Below, in pieces: positions 51,400-59,499 of a DNA stretch of 64,000 nt. The DNA lies in contig DESZ01000006.1 in assembly GCA_002361485.1 (NCBI GenBank), positions 62,001-126,000 on the forward strand, given 5' to 3'. A program made the position numbers and the translations under genes. The notes under the pieces are model-generated. The model was not told the origin of the DNA and did no database searches. It worked only from the letters and a program-made list of their open reading frames with translations. Origin of the DNA: Cyanobacteria bacterium UBA3301. Lineage in GTDB: Bacteria; Cyanobacteriota; Vampirovibrionia; Gastranaerophilales; Gastranaerophilaceae. The stretch's first letter is position 1. Each line of letters begins with the position of its first letter.

Positions 51400-52551
51400 C
51401 TTGGTGATAAAATTTTCTAATCTCTCCATTGCTATTTTTAATTTTTCTATAGAATAAGCATATGATATACGCAAATAGCCTTCTCCGCTATCCCCAAAAG
51501 CCGTTCCCGGAACTGCGGCAACTTTTTCTTCTAGCAGCAATTTTGTAGCAAATTCCTCGCTTGTCATACCGAATTCTTTTATACAAGGGAATACATAAAA
51601 AGCGCCGTACGGTTCAAAACACTCTAAGCCCATCTCTTTAAATCTTTTTATCAAAAATCTTCGGCGTTGATTGTAAGATTGACGCATCATGTTTACATCA
51701 TCATCACCATGACGCAGAGCTTCCACCGCCGCATATTGGCTTATTGTCGGAGCACACATTATTGCATATTGATGAATTTTTGTCATTTGCTTTATAATTT
51801 CATTCGGTCCGCAAGCATAACCCAAACGCCAGCCTGTCATTGCATAAGCCTTTGAAAAACCGTTTATCAGAAGTGTTCGTTCTTTCATGCCTTCTATGCT
51901 TGCTATTGAAACATGCTTTTTATCATAAGTTAATTCGGAATATATTTCATCAGACATGACAAAAATATCTTTATCTATAATAATTTTAGCAATTTTTTCC
52001 AAATCTTCCCGCTCCATAATCGCACCTGTCGGATTGTTAGGAAACGGTAAAATCAAAACTTTTGTTTTATCCGTAATTGCGTTTTCGAGCTCTTGAGGGG
52101 TTAATTTAAAATGGTTTTCTTCTTTTAAATCAATTATAACATTTTTGCCGCCTGCAAGATATGAGCAAGGTGCATAAGAAACATAAGACGGTTGTGGGAT
52201 AATAACTTCATCTCCGTCATTTAAAATTGCTCTTAAACCAATGTCTATTGCTTCTGAGCCTCCGACAGTTACCAAAATTTCGTCATTTGGGTTGTATTCA
52301 ATATTTTGAGATCTTTTTATATAACTTGAAATTTCTTCTCTTAATGGTTTTAATCCTGAATTTGAAGTATAAAAAGTTTTTCCTTTTTCAAAAGCATATA
52401 TGCCTTCTTCGCGTATATGCCAAGGAGTATCAAAATCAGGTTCTCCCACACCAAGAGATATGGCATCTTTCATTTCCACCACAATATCAAAGAATTTTCT
52501 TATTCCGGAAGGTTTTATTTCTTGAATTTTATCTGATAAGAAATTTCTCAT
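51370..52551 (-). CDS. Class I/II PLP-dependent aminotransferase
   Basis: 393 aa, fold-type I aminotransferase of the aspartate/aromatic type. GVGEPDFDTPWHI and the YTSNSGLKPLREEI segment open the domain; FPNNPTGAIM is the substrate/cofactor loop, SDEIYSELTYD carries the PLP-binding Asp and Tyr, and LINGFSKAYAMTGWRLGY carries the catalytic Lys (in SKAYAMTGWR). Its start overlaps the Lrp-family regulator gene (ATGA), so the regulator probably controls it. Exact amino acid is not determinable. The 3' end overlaps the HNH-like gene on the other strand. Confidence 0.92.
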   Translation of the reverse strand: MRNFLSDKIQEIKPSGIRKFFDIVVEMKDAISLGVGEPDFDTPWHIREEGIYAFEKGKTFYTSNSGLKPLREEISSYIKRSQNIEYNPNDEILVTVGGSEAIDIGLRAILNDGDEVIIPQPSYVSYAPCSYLAGGKNVIIDLKEENHFKLTPQELENAITDKTKVLILPFPNNPTGAIMEREDLEKIAKIIIDKDIFVMSDEIYSELTYDKKHVSIASIEGMKERTLLINGFSKAYAMTGWRLGYACGPNEIIKQMTKIHQYAIMCAPTISQYAAVEALRHGDDDVNMMRQSYNQRRRFLIKRFKEMGLECFEPYGAFYVFPCIKEFGMTSEEFATKLLLEEKVAAVPGTAFGDSGEGYLRISYAYSIEKLKIAMERLENFITKLRAEKRKAF

Positions 52552-53030
52552 GGGGTTACGACCTCTCTTGAATCCTCGTCCTGCTTATCCAATATTGTTC
52601 CGTGGTCTTTGTATTTTTTTAGGATAAAATGCGTTCCTGTACTTAATATACTTTCCAATGTTGACAATTTATACGAAACAAAAGCCGCAATATCTTTTAA
52701 AGTTTTTTCTTCTAATGTTACCAGCAAATCAAAACCGCCGGATATTAAATATACAGATTTTACTTCGGGATAATTATAAATTCTTTGCGCGATTTTATCA
52801 AACCCTTGTCCTCTTTGCGGAGTAACACGAACTTCTATTAGCGCCGTAACTTTTTCTATCGAAGTCTTTTCCCAATCTATAAGTGTATGGTAGCCGCAAA
52901 TAATTCTTTCTTCTTCCAACTTAGCAATTTCATTGGCTACTTCAATTTCTTCCTTACCAAGCATTGTTGCAAGTTCATTTATGCCAATTCTGCTATTTTT
53001 TTCAATTATAGATAAAAGTTCTTCTCTCAT
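52548..53030 (-). CDS. Lrp/AsnC family transcriptional regulator
   Basis: 160 aa. N-terminal winged helix (about 1-55: IIEKNSRIGINELATMLG, EEIEVANEIAKLEEERII) and a C-terminal RAM domain (about 65-145) with VRVTPQRGQGFDKIA, VKSVYLISGGFDLLVTLE and the ligand-side TGTHFILKKYK. Usually senses amino acids and controls their metabolism. It overlaps and probably regulates the adjacent aminotransferase. A short disordered tail (about 147-160) is extra. Confidence 0.92.
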   Translation of the reverse strand: MREELLSIIEKNSRIGINELATMLGKEEIEVANEIAKLEEERIICGYHTLIDWEKTSIEKVTALIEVRVTPQRGQGFDKIAQRIYNYPEVKSVYLISGGFDLLVTLEEKTLKDIAAFVSYKLSTLESILSTGTHFILKKYKDHGTILDKQDEDSREVVTP

Positions 53031-53146
53031 ATAATTTCTCCTTTTGTTTTATTATATCATATACTGTTTTAACAGGCTCAATTATAATAAATACTTTATT
53101 AAACAATGAATATTTGTAAATTTTTATGAAGAAATAAAGATTTTGC

Positions 53147-53181
53147 GCAAATATTATTCACAAAATGCTTTTATATTTATG
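53147..53181 (+). promoter_or_regulatory. Shared ORFan promoter element (copy 4)
   Basis: GCAAATATT at 53147-53155, then CTTTTATATTTATG from 53168 (21 bases after the first G). It is 32 bases from that C to the ATG at 53200. The first block is less conserved here. Confidence 0.4.
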
Positions 53182-53199
53182 TGTGAAAGTGTGTAAATC

Positions 53200-53841
53200 A
53201 TGACAATGATAGGCATTAACCCCTTGCGAACTGTCGCAAAGAAAACTGTGAATAGAATTGTCAAAGCAATTCCGCCGGTCAAATTTAAGACTAACGGAAA
53301 GATGACTAATGCCGTAAAATGGGTCGGTCAACACATATCTTCACCTGAAAACAGATTAATTCTGGGTGTGACGGCATTAATGAGTCAGCCGTTCATTGAT
53401 TTACACAATAGACATGTAGATGAGAGAACGAAAGAAGTTTCAGCAGCAAGAACGGTAGCAAAAATTATTGCAGGCACAACAACAGGCGTAATAGTGAGAT
53501 ATGCCTGTATTGCCGCTGCAAACGCTTTTACACACAAACCCGGACCTGGAGTAAAAAAATTATCTACACTGTTTTATCCTATAAATTCAAAAATTACCAC
53601 GAAAAAATTAAATAAATATATTAATTTTATGGGAACGGCATTATCGTTAGGAGTTATGATGTTTACAAACTTCTTAATTGATGCGCCGCTAACAAAATTT
53701 TTGACCAATAAATTTATAAGTAATATTGATAATAAAAAAGCACTTAAAAATAAATCCATAAATCTTCCGCGAAAAAGCTTGGATGAATTTATAAAAAGCA
53801 GTGCAAATAATGTAAAGGGGGTAAATAATGACAAGTGCTAA
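53200..53841 (+). CDS. Lineage-specific membrane protein (first of a pair)
   Basis: 213 aa, basic, with no signal peptide. Hydrophobic segments at about 60-75, 95-115 and 150-170. It has a basic N-terminus (MTMIGINPLRTVAKKTVNR) and a Lys/Asn-rich C-terminus. The next gene overlaps it by 14 bases and has the same arrangement of segments, so they may be diverged duplicates or partners in one complex. No known family. The stop lies in the next gene's leader, so translation is coupled. Confidence 0.7.
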   Translation: MTMIGINPLRTVAKKTVNRIVKAIPPVKFKTNGKMTNAVKWVGQHISSPENRLILGVTALMSQPFIDLHNRHVDERTKEVSAARTVAKIIAGTTTGVIVRYACIAAANAFTHKPGPGVKKLSTLFYPINSKITTKKLNKYINFMGTALSLGVMMFTNFLIDAPLTKFLTNKFISNIDNKKALKNKSINLPRKSLDEFIKSSANNVKGVNNDKC

Positions 53842-54463
53842 AACCCCGCTAACAATATTTGACAAATTATATAAAGCCTACGGCGGAAGTATGGGCAAAA
53901 TGCTTATTCATACCGGCGTAATAGGATGGGCATTATCTTCTGCCGCTCAAATTTTTGCAATTGCCATCAACGACAAAATACCTAAAGAACAAAAAATGTT
54001 TATGATTCCGCAGGAATTTGCGGATGCCTGCGTAAATATATTATCATTTTACGCCGTCACACAGACTTTTTCTGCAGTCGGCAAAAAGCTTGTTTCAACA
54101 GGCAAATGGCTACCTGAAAATGTCAAAAAACATCTTGTAAAAAAAGGTTTTGGTGCTAAAATCGGAAAACTAAACACCAACCTAGAAACCATAATAGAAC
54201 AAATGCCAAGTCGTATAAAAACAAGCTATGGCAGATTTGAACATGGTATGGATGTTACGGCAACGACAATCGGTTCTATAATTTCTTGTAATCTTATCAC
54301 GCCGTTAGTGCGTAATTTGTATGCATCTCATCGTCAACAAACACAAATTGCTAAAATGAATAATAAAAACGAACCTTTGCAAAAGCCAAATCAACAAAAT
54401 TACGGACAAAACAATATTAAAGCATTTAATCCGTACCGTACCAACGGCTCTTTAAAGGTATAA
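53828..54463 (+). CDS. Lineage-specific membrane protein (second of a pair)
   Basis: 211 aa. Hydrophobic segments at about 25-50, 70-90 and 145-165; a basic Gln/Asn-rich tail (KPNQQNYGQNN) at the end. AAAGGGGG precedes the ATG inside the previous gene. The pair is followed tail-to-tail (12-base overlap) by the anti-sigma gene. Function unknown; the overlap and shared layout suggest a two-subunit membrane complex. Confidence 0.7.
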   Translation: MTSAKTPLTIFDKLYKAYGGSMGKMLIHTGVIGWALSSAAQIFAIAINDKIPKEQKMFMIPQEFADACVNILSFYAVTQTFSAVGKKLVSTGKWLPENVKKHLVKKGFGAKIGKLNTNLETIIEQMPSRIKTSYGRFEHGMDVTATTIGSIISCNLITPLVRNLYASHRQQTQIAKMNNKNEPLQKPNQQNYGQNNIKAFNPYRTNGSLKV

Positions 54464-54973
54464 ATACAAAAAACCTATAAGAATACACAATATTATTATG
54501 CAAAATAAAATTATAAGTTTTTGAAAGCAATCAGTGGAATATGGACTGTGTTCAAGAACTTGAGCCATTATTATTTTTGAAATATCGTTTTTATAATCAT
54601 TTTTTGTTTTTTCGTACGCAGACACCATCAATTTTTTAAACTTATACATTTTTTCTAATTTTTCGCGTGCATTAGGATTTGATATTGCCATTTTTTTTAT
54701 CTTTATATTATCATTTGGAGTCAATTCATTGTCAACATAGGCTGACAGATTGTTTATAAACTCAACACTAAAGATATCCTCTTTAGCAAAATTTTCATCC
54801 TTTGCATTATCCGATTTTGAAATTATAGACTTCAAATCTTCTATTTTCTTTCTGCAATGCGAGCAATTTATTAAATGCAAATCGACACACCTGAGCATCT
54901 GCGTGCTCAATTTGCCTTCAACATAAAGATTTATCAGTGATTCAACCTGATTACACGTTAAATTTTTGTTCAT
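54452..54973 (-). CDS. Anti-sigma factor with zinc-finger domain and C-terminal anchor
   Basis: 173 aa. CNQVESLINLYVEGKL opens a ZAS-type domain with His-Leu-Ile-Asn-Cys-Ser-His-Cys (about 33-40) as the metal site. A second helical segment (about 70-115, LSAYVDNELTPNDNIKIKK) resembles a repeat of the same fold without the cysteines. The C-terminus is one transmembrane helix (about 152-172), so the protein has almost no periplasmic part. The start codon directly follows the sigma gene's stop. It probably sequesters that sigma factor at the membrane. Confidence 0.85.
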   Translation of the reverse strand: MNKNLTCNQVESLINLYVEGKLSTQMLRCVDLHLINCSHCRKKIEDLKSIISKSDNAKDENFAKEDIFSVEFINNLSAYVDNELTPNDNIKIKKMAISNPNAREKLEKMYKFKKLMVSAYEKTKNDYKNDISKIIMAQVLEHSPYSTDCFQKLIILFCIIILCILIGFLYLYL

Positions 54974-55573
54974 TTAACCTCCCGTATAACTTTGTAAAAC
55001 TTCATGCAATTTTATTCTTGCGCGAGAAATCCTTGATTTTACAGTACCTATACTTGAATTTGTTGTGTTGGCAATTTCTTCATAACTTAATCCTTGAAAT
55101 TCTCTTAATACTATTGCTACCCTGAAAGGCTCAGGTAAGCCACGAATTGCTTTTTTTATATTTTCTTCGCACTCGCTTGTAATACATTTTTCCATGGGTT
55201 TTCCGTGATAATCAGGAATATCGATTTTTATTGTTAAATCAAGGGAAGGACAAGAATATTCCAGAGAAACCGTCTCGGGAGTTTTCTTTTCCTTTCGCAA
55301 ATAGTCATAATACGTGTTTGCAATAATATGATTCAACCATCCATGAAAGCAGGACGGCTTTTGAAGATTAGAAATGTTTTTTGCAAGTTTTACCAAAACT
55401 TCTTGAGTTAAATCATAAAGGCTTTCATTACTTTTTAGCATATAAGATAAAGTTGCAAAAACATCCTTTTGCACCTTTCGTATAAGTTCTTCCAATGCCT
55501 TTAAATCCTCGTTTTGTGATAACACAACGAGCTCTTGTATCGGCATTTTTTTATAGTTGAATTTAGCCTGCAT
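54974..55573 (-). CDS. ECF-type RNA polymerase sigma factor
   Basis: 199 aa, with region 2 (about 25-95; LYDLTQEVLVKLAKN, FHGWLNHIIANTYYDYLRK) and region 4 (about 135-190; LPEPFRVAIVLREFQGLS, YEEIANTTNSSIGTVKSRI). A linker of about 40 residues separates them. It is followed directly by its anti-sigma gene. Upstream, CTTTATATGTAGTA (minus strand, about 55630-55643) resembles the second block of the shared ORFan elements but without the GCAA block. Confidence 0.93.
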   Translation of the reverse strand: MQAKFNYKKMPIQELVVLSQNEDLKALEELIRKVQKDVFATLSYMLKSNESLYDLTQEVLVKLAKNISNLQKPSCFHGWLNHIIANTYYDYLRKEKKTPETVSLEYSCPSLDLTIKIDIPDYHGKPMEKCITSECEENIKKAIRGLPEPFRVAIVLREFQGLSYEEIANTTNSSIGTVKSRISRARIKLHEVLQSYTGG

Positions 55574-55675
55574 AGTTTCACCTAAAAAGATATTAAGTGA
55601 AATCTTTCAGACAATTATCAGCATATTTACTACATATAAAGGTTATTTTATTTCTGTTAGAATCGTAATATTTTT

Positions 55676-56959
55676 TTAATTTCTAAAAATAGTCTGTTCT
55701 CGGTCAGGCCCGACGGAAACAATTGATATAGGAGTTTCTAAAATTTCTTCCAATCTTTCAAGATATTTACGGGCATTTAAAGGTAAATCCTCATATTTTT
55801 TAATTCCCGTAATATCTGACATCCACCCGGCATGAGTTTCATAAACAGGTTCTAAAAATTTATGAATATAAACATCTGTCGGATATGATGTATAAATTTT
55901 ACCGTTGCGAACATCTTTGTATGCGGTACAGACTTTTATTTCTTCAAATTCATCAAATACATCAATTTTTGTTAATGCAATTGAAGTTAGACCGCCAACA
56001 AGACATGCATATTTCATTGTAACCGCATCAAACCATCCGCATCTGCGCGCTCTGCCTGTTGTTACGCCGTATTCGTGCCCGACTTCTCTGATTTTGTCCC
56101 CTACATCATTTGAAAGCTCGGAAACAAAAGGCCCTTCGCCGACACGCGTTACATAAGCTTTTGCAACTCCAATTACCTCGTCAATAACTGTCGGCCCGTA
56201 CCCTGAACCTGTACACGCACCGCCGCCAATCGGATTTGAACTTGTAACAAACGGATATGTTCCAAAATCCACATCAAGCATGACACCTTGCGCACCTTCA
56301 AACAAGATTTTCTTGCCATCTTTTTTGAAACTATGAAGCATCTCCTGCCAATCAAAACATACATAAGGTTCAAATATTTTTGCATATTTATTACACAACT
56401 CAATAACTTCTTCTTTTGTATAAGTTTTTAAACCGTAAACTTCTTTTAATTGTTTATTTTTTAACGGCAAAATGACATCCAATTTTTCCGATAAAGCTTC
56501 AGGTGAATACAAATCTTCAATCTTTAATGCAATTCGACCCATTTTATCAGTATATGTAGGACCAATACCTTTTTTTGTCGTTCCTATTTTGCCTTTTTGA
56601 GCATTATCTTCCGAATATCCGTCAACTTCCGTATGCCATGGCATAGTAATCGTTGCCAACGGACTTACTTTTAAACCCGATAAATCAATATTCTCTTTTT
56701 TTAACCCTTCAATTTCCTGTTCAAAATATTCAGGCAAAATTACTGTGCCATTACCGATAAAACAGGTTTTTCCTTTATATAAAATTCCCGAGGGAATAAG
56801 GTGAAATTTAAAAGTTTTACCGTTTGCGACAACCGTATGCCCTGCATTACAACCGCCCTGATATCTTATAATTAAATCAGCATCTGTTGCCAATAAATCC
56901 GTAATCTTTGCTTTCCCTTCATCGCCCCATTGAGCACCAACAACAACTTTATTTGCCAT
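55676..56959 (-). CDS. purA: Adenylosuccinate synthetase
   Basis: GTP-dependent first step from IMP to AMP. 427 aa, full length. The N-terminal loop reads GAQWGDEGKAKITD (8-21): the catalytic Asp13 is kept but the usual Gly17 is Ala (GKAK rather than GKGK). GNAGHTV-like QGGCNAGHTVV, GIGPTYTDKMGR, FEGAQGVMLDVDFGTYPFVTSSNP (cut: FEGAQGVMLDVD) and TGRARRCGWFD are present, and the GTP motif TKIDVFDEF (guanine specificity) is intact. The start has AAGGGAT upstream. It is transcribed alone. Confidence 0.95.
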   Translation of the reverse strand: MANKVVVGAQWGDEGKAKITDLLATDADLIIRYQGGCNAGHTVVANGKTFKFHLIPSGILYKGKTCFIGNGTVILPEYFEQEIEGLKKENIDLSGLKVSPLATITMPWHTEVDGYSEDNAQKGKIGTTKKGIGPTYTDKMGRIALKIEDLYSPEALSEKLDVILPLKNKQLKEVYGLKTYTKEEVIELCNKYAKIFEPYVCFDWQEMLHSFKKDGKKILFEGAQGVMLDVDFGTYPFVTSSNPIGGGACTGSGYGPTVIDEVIGVAKAYVTRVGEGPFVSELSNDVGDKIREVGHEYGVTTGRARRCGWFDAVTMKYACLVGGLTSIALTKIDVFDEFEEIKVCTAYKDVRNGKIYTSYPTDVYIHKFLEPVYETHAGWMSDITGIKKYEDLPLNARKYLERLEEILETPISIVSVGPDREQTIFRN

Positions 56960-57073
56960 AATTTATCCCTTCTGTTTAAATCCTCTATAAAAATTTTAGC
57001 ACAAAGCAATTAATTAAAATTTCCCGATTGACAAAAGTTATGTAACAATTTTGTAACATTTCAAAATATATAC

Positions 57074-57112
57074 GCAATTATTTAATATTTATATATTTTT
57101 TATATATAAGTA
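57074..57112 (+). promoter_or_regulatory. Shared ORFan promoter element (copy 5)
   Basis: GCAATTATT at 57074-57082 within TATATACGCAATT (57067-57079), and TATATATAAGTA at 57101-57112, exactly 21 bases later. The same two blocks with the same 21-base gap stand before the paralogous gene at 58348. Confidence 0.6.
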
Positions 57113-57132
57113 TAAAAAAAGAGAGGCAAATT

Positions 57133-58236
57133 ATGGTTATTCGATTCAGACCCGATATGTCAAACTACCCGAAAGCTCTTGCAGGGTACCAGATGAAAAC
57201 TCACCGAAACGTAACGATACAAACGACGAATATCATCGGGGGAGGCCCTATGATGATGCCTTGCGCACCGCTAATAGGCTTTTGGGGCGGATTTGGCATG
57301 GGATTTGGAAGTTTCCTTACAAGAATATTAAATCAATTTCTTGGTGGTGGGGGATCTTATCCAATAGTTACATCTCAAGGACAAGGTGAAAACAGCGGGA
57401 AAACTGATGCCGATAAATTAAAAGGATTACAAAAAATTTATGACGAATATCAAATAGAACAAACAGGCGACGGCAAATATACAGTAAGAGCAAAAGATGG
57501 TAATAAAGAAGTAATATTAAGCAATGCATCATTAGATGAAATATCAGAAACTCTTGAAGCAAGACATAAAGGGAATACAGGCGCAGCTGCAGGTAAAACC
57601 GTTGAACAAAAAGCTGCCGAGCATAATCCAAAATTAGTAAAAGTCGGCAACGACTGGGTTGAAGAAAATGACCACAGTAAAAAGTACGAAATAAAAAATG
57701 GAGAATTTCAACCTGTAACACAACAAGAACAAAGTACTGACGCATCAGCAACACAACAAAACACACCAGCAGGACAAAACACACCTACACAACAAAGTAC
57801 AGCACAACCGCAAGCAGGCGAAAGACCTGCAGGCGCAGGAACAGGTACCGGAGTAGCGAATATCCCAAGCCCACCACAGTCAGTTAAAAATAGTGCAGCA
57901 CAAGCAATAGACGTTAAAGCAGGTGCAGATATTCAAGTTACAGATTATGGAGAAAACGGTGGCACAGCAATAAGAGGCGCAACATTAACTAGCGTTGGTG
58001 ATCATGATAGTCAAAAAGGTAATTTCCCGAAAAGTTTAACATTAACAAGAAGCGGAAAAACAATATCATATAACTTAGATTCAATCAAAGACGGAGTCGC
58101 AGTTTACAAATCAGTCAATGGAAGCCAAACATATTTCTTACAAAAGAAAAATGGGGAATTAGAACTAATGCAACCTGCTGGAGAACAGTATTTACCAATG
58201 GGCGCAGGCAGCGCAGATAACCCTGAATGGCAATAG
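57133..58236 (+). CDS. Lineage-specific Gln/Thr-rich protein, paralogue of the next gene
   Basis: 367 aa, no signal peptide. The N-terminus (1-85) is basic then Gly/Met/Phe-rich (GFWGGFGMGFGSF), followed by a conserved domain at about 95-150 (LQKIYDEYQIEQTGDGKYTV, ILSNASLDEI) also present in the next gene. A disordered Gln/Thr/Ser/Pro/Ala linker (about 195-250) joins a second C-terminal beta domain (about 260-350). GAGAGG precedes the ATG. The small domain is unknown; the Gly-rich N-terminus and disordered linker suggest a surface or assembling protein. Confidence 0.75.
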   Translation: MVIRFRPDMSNYPKALAGYQMKTHRNVTIQTTNIIGGGPMMMPCAPLIGFWGGFGMGFGSFLTRILNQFLGGGGSYPIVTSQGQGENSGKTDADKLKGLQKIYDEYQIEQTGDGKYTVRAKDGNKEVILSNASLDEISETLEARHKGNTGAAAGKTVEQKAAEHNPKLVKVGNDWVEENDHSKKYEIKNGEFQPVTQQEQSTDASATQQNTPAGQNTPTQQSTAQPQAGERPAGAGTGTGVANIPSPPQSVKNSAAQAIDVKAGADIQVTDYGENGGTAIRGATLTSVGDHDSQKGNFPKSLTLTRSGKTISYNLDSIKDGVAVYKSVNGSQTYFLQKKNGELELMQPAGEQYLPMGAGSADNPEWQ

Positions 58237-58287
58237 ATTCTGATTATATAAATTAAGTAAAGTTTTGTAAACATTATTAGTATATAC

Positions 58288-58326
58288 GCAATTTTTAATT
58301 GCGTATATACTTTATATATATAAGTA
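58288..58326 (+). promoter_or_regulatory. Shared ORFan promoter element (copy 6) inside a long inverted repeat
   Basis: GCAATTTTT at 58288-58296, then CTTTATATATATAAGTA from 58310 (22 bases after the first G). The first part lies in a perfect inverted repeat: GTATATACGCAATT (58280-58293) and AATTGCGTATATAC (58297-58310) with a 3-base loop, which could be a terminator of the upstream gene, an operator, or both. Confidence 0.6.
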
Positions 58327-58347
58327 CGAATAATAGAGAGAGCAGTC

Positions 58348-59106
58348 ATGAGATTTGACAACATCAACTATACAAGACAACAAGTACGCGGCGGTCATTT
58401 CGGTTCGAGAAATAATGTCTTTATTGAACAGAAAAACATTATTATGCAGGGACCGACACCTCCTAAGATGAATTTCTGGCAAGGCCTATTAACAGGCTTG
58501 ACAGGAGGCAGCATATTTGGTGGATTCGGTATGGGCGGAATGTTTGGCGGTTGCGGAATGCCGGGGATGTTCGGTGGCTGCGGGATGGGCAGTATCTTCG
58601 GCGGATTCGGAATGCCCGGAATGTTTGGCGGATTCGGCATGGGCGGTTTCAGCCCGTTTGGACTTGGGTCTTTCGGAATGCAAGGTGGAGCACAAGGCAT
58701 AGCTTCAACTGCTACAACTCCGCAGAGCGATGCACAAAGTTTAGCAGGACTACAAAAAATATACAGTGATTACAAAATTGCACAAACGGGTGATGGAAAG
58801 TATACCGTCAGAGACAAATACGGCAACGAAGAAATAATTTTGAGTAATGCATCCTTGGATGAAATTGCAGATGAATTGGCGACAAGGAACAATAAAGATG
58901 GTGCAGGAAAACGTGCTGCAGATATAAAAGCTGCTGATACGGCAAAACAAAACGAAAAAGCGACAACTTTAGGCATCGTAAAAGAAGGAGACAAATGGGT
59001 CAAAAAAGGTGCCGACGGCAAGGTTGAAAAAGAATATACTTGGGACAGTACAACTGAAACATTTAAGCCGGCGACAAGAACCACCGAAACAGATTCGGAT
59101 ACATAA
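58348..59106 (+). CDS. Gly/Met-rich lineage-specific protein, paralogue of the previous gene
   Basis: 252 aa. Residues about 48-115 are a Gly/Met/Phe/Cys low-complexity region with a repeating unit of the form Met-x-Gly-Met-Phe-Gly-Gly-x-Gly-Met (GGFGMGGMFGGCGMPGMFGG). The domain at about 131-185 (LQKIYSDYKIAQTGDGKYTV, ILSNASLDEI) is clearly homologous to the previous gene's. The rest is charged and Lys-rich. Lacks a signal peptide. The Met/Gly/Cys repeat could bind metals or self-assemble. GAGAGAG precedes the ATG. Confidence 0.75.
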   Translation: MRFDNINYTRQQVRGGHFGSRNNVFIEQKNIIMQGPTPPKMNFWQGLLTGLTGGSIFGGFGMGGMFGGCGMPGMFGGCGMGSIFGGFGMPGMFGGFGMGGFSPFGLGSFGMQGGAQGIASTATTPQSDAQSLAGLQKIYSDYKIAQTGDGKYTVRDKYGNEEIILSNASLDEIADELATRNNKDGAGKRAADIKAADTAKQNEKATTLGIVKEGDKWVKKGADGKVEKEYTWDSTTETFKPATRTTETDSDT

Positions 59107-59139
59107 ACCTCTTTTTGAAGACATCAAAAAGGGGTTTTT
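59106..59139 (+). terminator. Terminator after the Gly/Met-rich gene
   Basis: AACCTCTTTTTGA pairs with TCAAAAAGGGGTT (one G-U pair) around AGACA, then TTTAAA. Confidence 0.8.
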
Positions 59140-59157
59140 AAAATTAATAAAAAGTAC

Positions 59158-59185
59158 TTGAAAAAAAATTTTTAGCATGTATTAT
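59158..59185 (+). promoter_or_regulatory. Sigma-70-type promoter of tRNA-Gly
   Basis: TTGAAA (59158-59163), 16-bp spacer, TATTAT (59180-59185), 19 bases before the tRNA 5' end. Both hexamers match consensus at five of six positions. Confidence 0.65.
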
Positions 59186-59204
59186 AGAGAGGTATCGCAA
59201 ATAT

Positions 59205-59279
59205 GCGGGGGTAATTCAGTGGTAGAATGCTTCCTTGCCAAGGAAGATGTCGCGAGTTCGAGCCTCGTCTCCCGCTCCA
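59205..59279 (+). tRNA. tRNA-Gly (anticodon GCC)
   Basis: Acceptor GCGGGGG pairs with CTCCCGC (one G-U), D arm TTCAGTGGTAGAA, anticodon arm CTTCC-TTGCCAA-GGAAG with anticodon GCC, TpsiC loop GTTCGAG, discriminator T and encoded CCA. All arms fold. tRNA-Gly 3' ends are frequent integration sites, and the genes downstream differ in character. Confidence 0.96.
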
Positions 59280-59285
59280 TTTAAT

Positions 59286-59311
59286 AAAAGAGCCTTGAAA
59301 GGCTCTTTTTT
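59286..59311 (+). terminator. Terminator after tRNA-Gly
   Basis: AAAAGAGCCTT pairs with AAGGCTCTTTT around GA, followed by TT. It ends the tRNA unit. Confidence 0.9.
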
Positions 59312-59365
59312 AATGCGTTTTCGGGGAATTTTAATTAACTAAATTTGCTCAAATTTTGCCCAAAA

Positions 59366-59388
59366 GGGGGCGAAATTGGGGGCGGAAA
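59366..59388. repeat. Two GGGGGCG direct repeats just after tRNA-Gly
   Basis: GGGGGCGAAA at 59366 and GGGGGCGGAAA at 59378, 12 bases apart. They stand out in GC-poor DNA. Short G-rich direct repeats next to tRNA 3' ends are often integrase arm sites; no integrase is in the window, so this is only suggestive. Confidence 0.35.
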
Positions 59389-59499
59389 AATGAAAGTGTT
59401 GATTTTATAACCCTTTTAAAGGGGCTTTAAAAATTATACCCCTGCATGAAAACCTTAAAAGCATTGGTTAAAAGTTAATATTTTGTGTAGTAAAACAAT

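Noticed and set aside
54937..55125. A plus-strand frame of 62 codons
   Set aside because: It is antisense to the anti-sigma and sigma genes and Leu/Phe-rich by composition only.
58395..58769. Frames of 61-101 codons with Pro/Gly/Asn or Trp/Cys repeats
   Set aside because: They are other-frame readings of the Gly/Met-rich region of the 252-aa gene.
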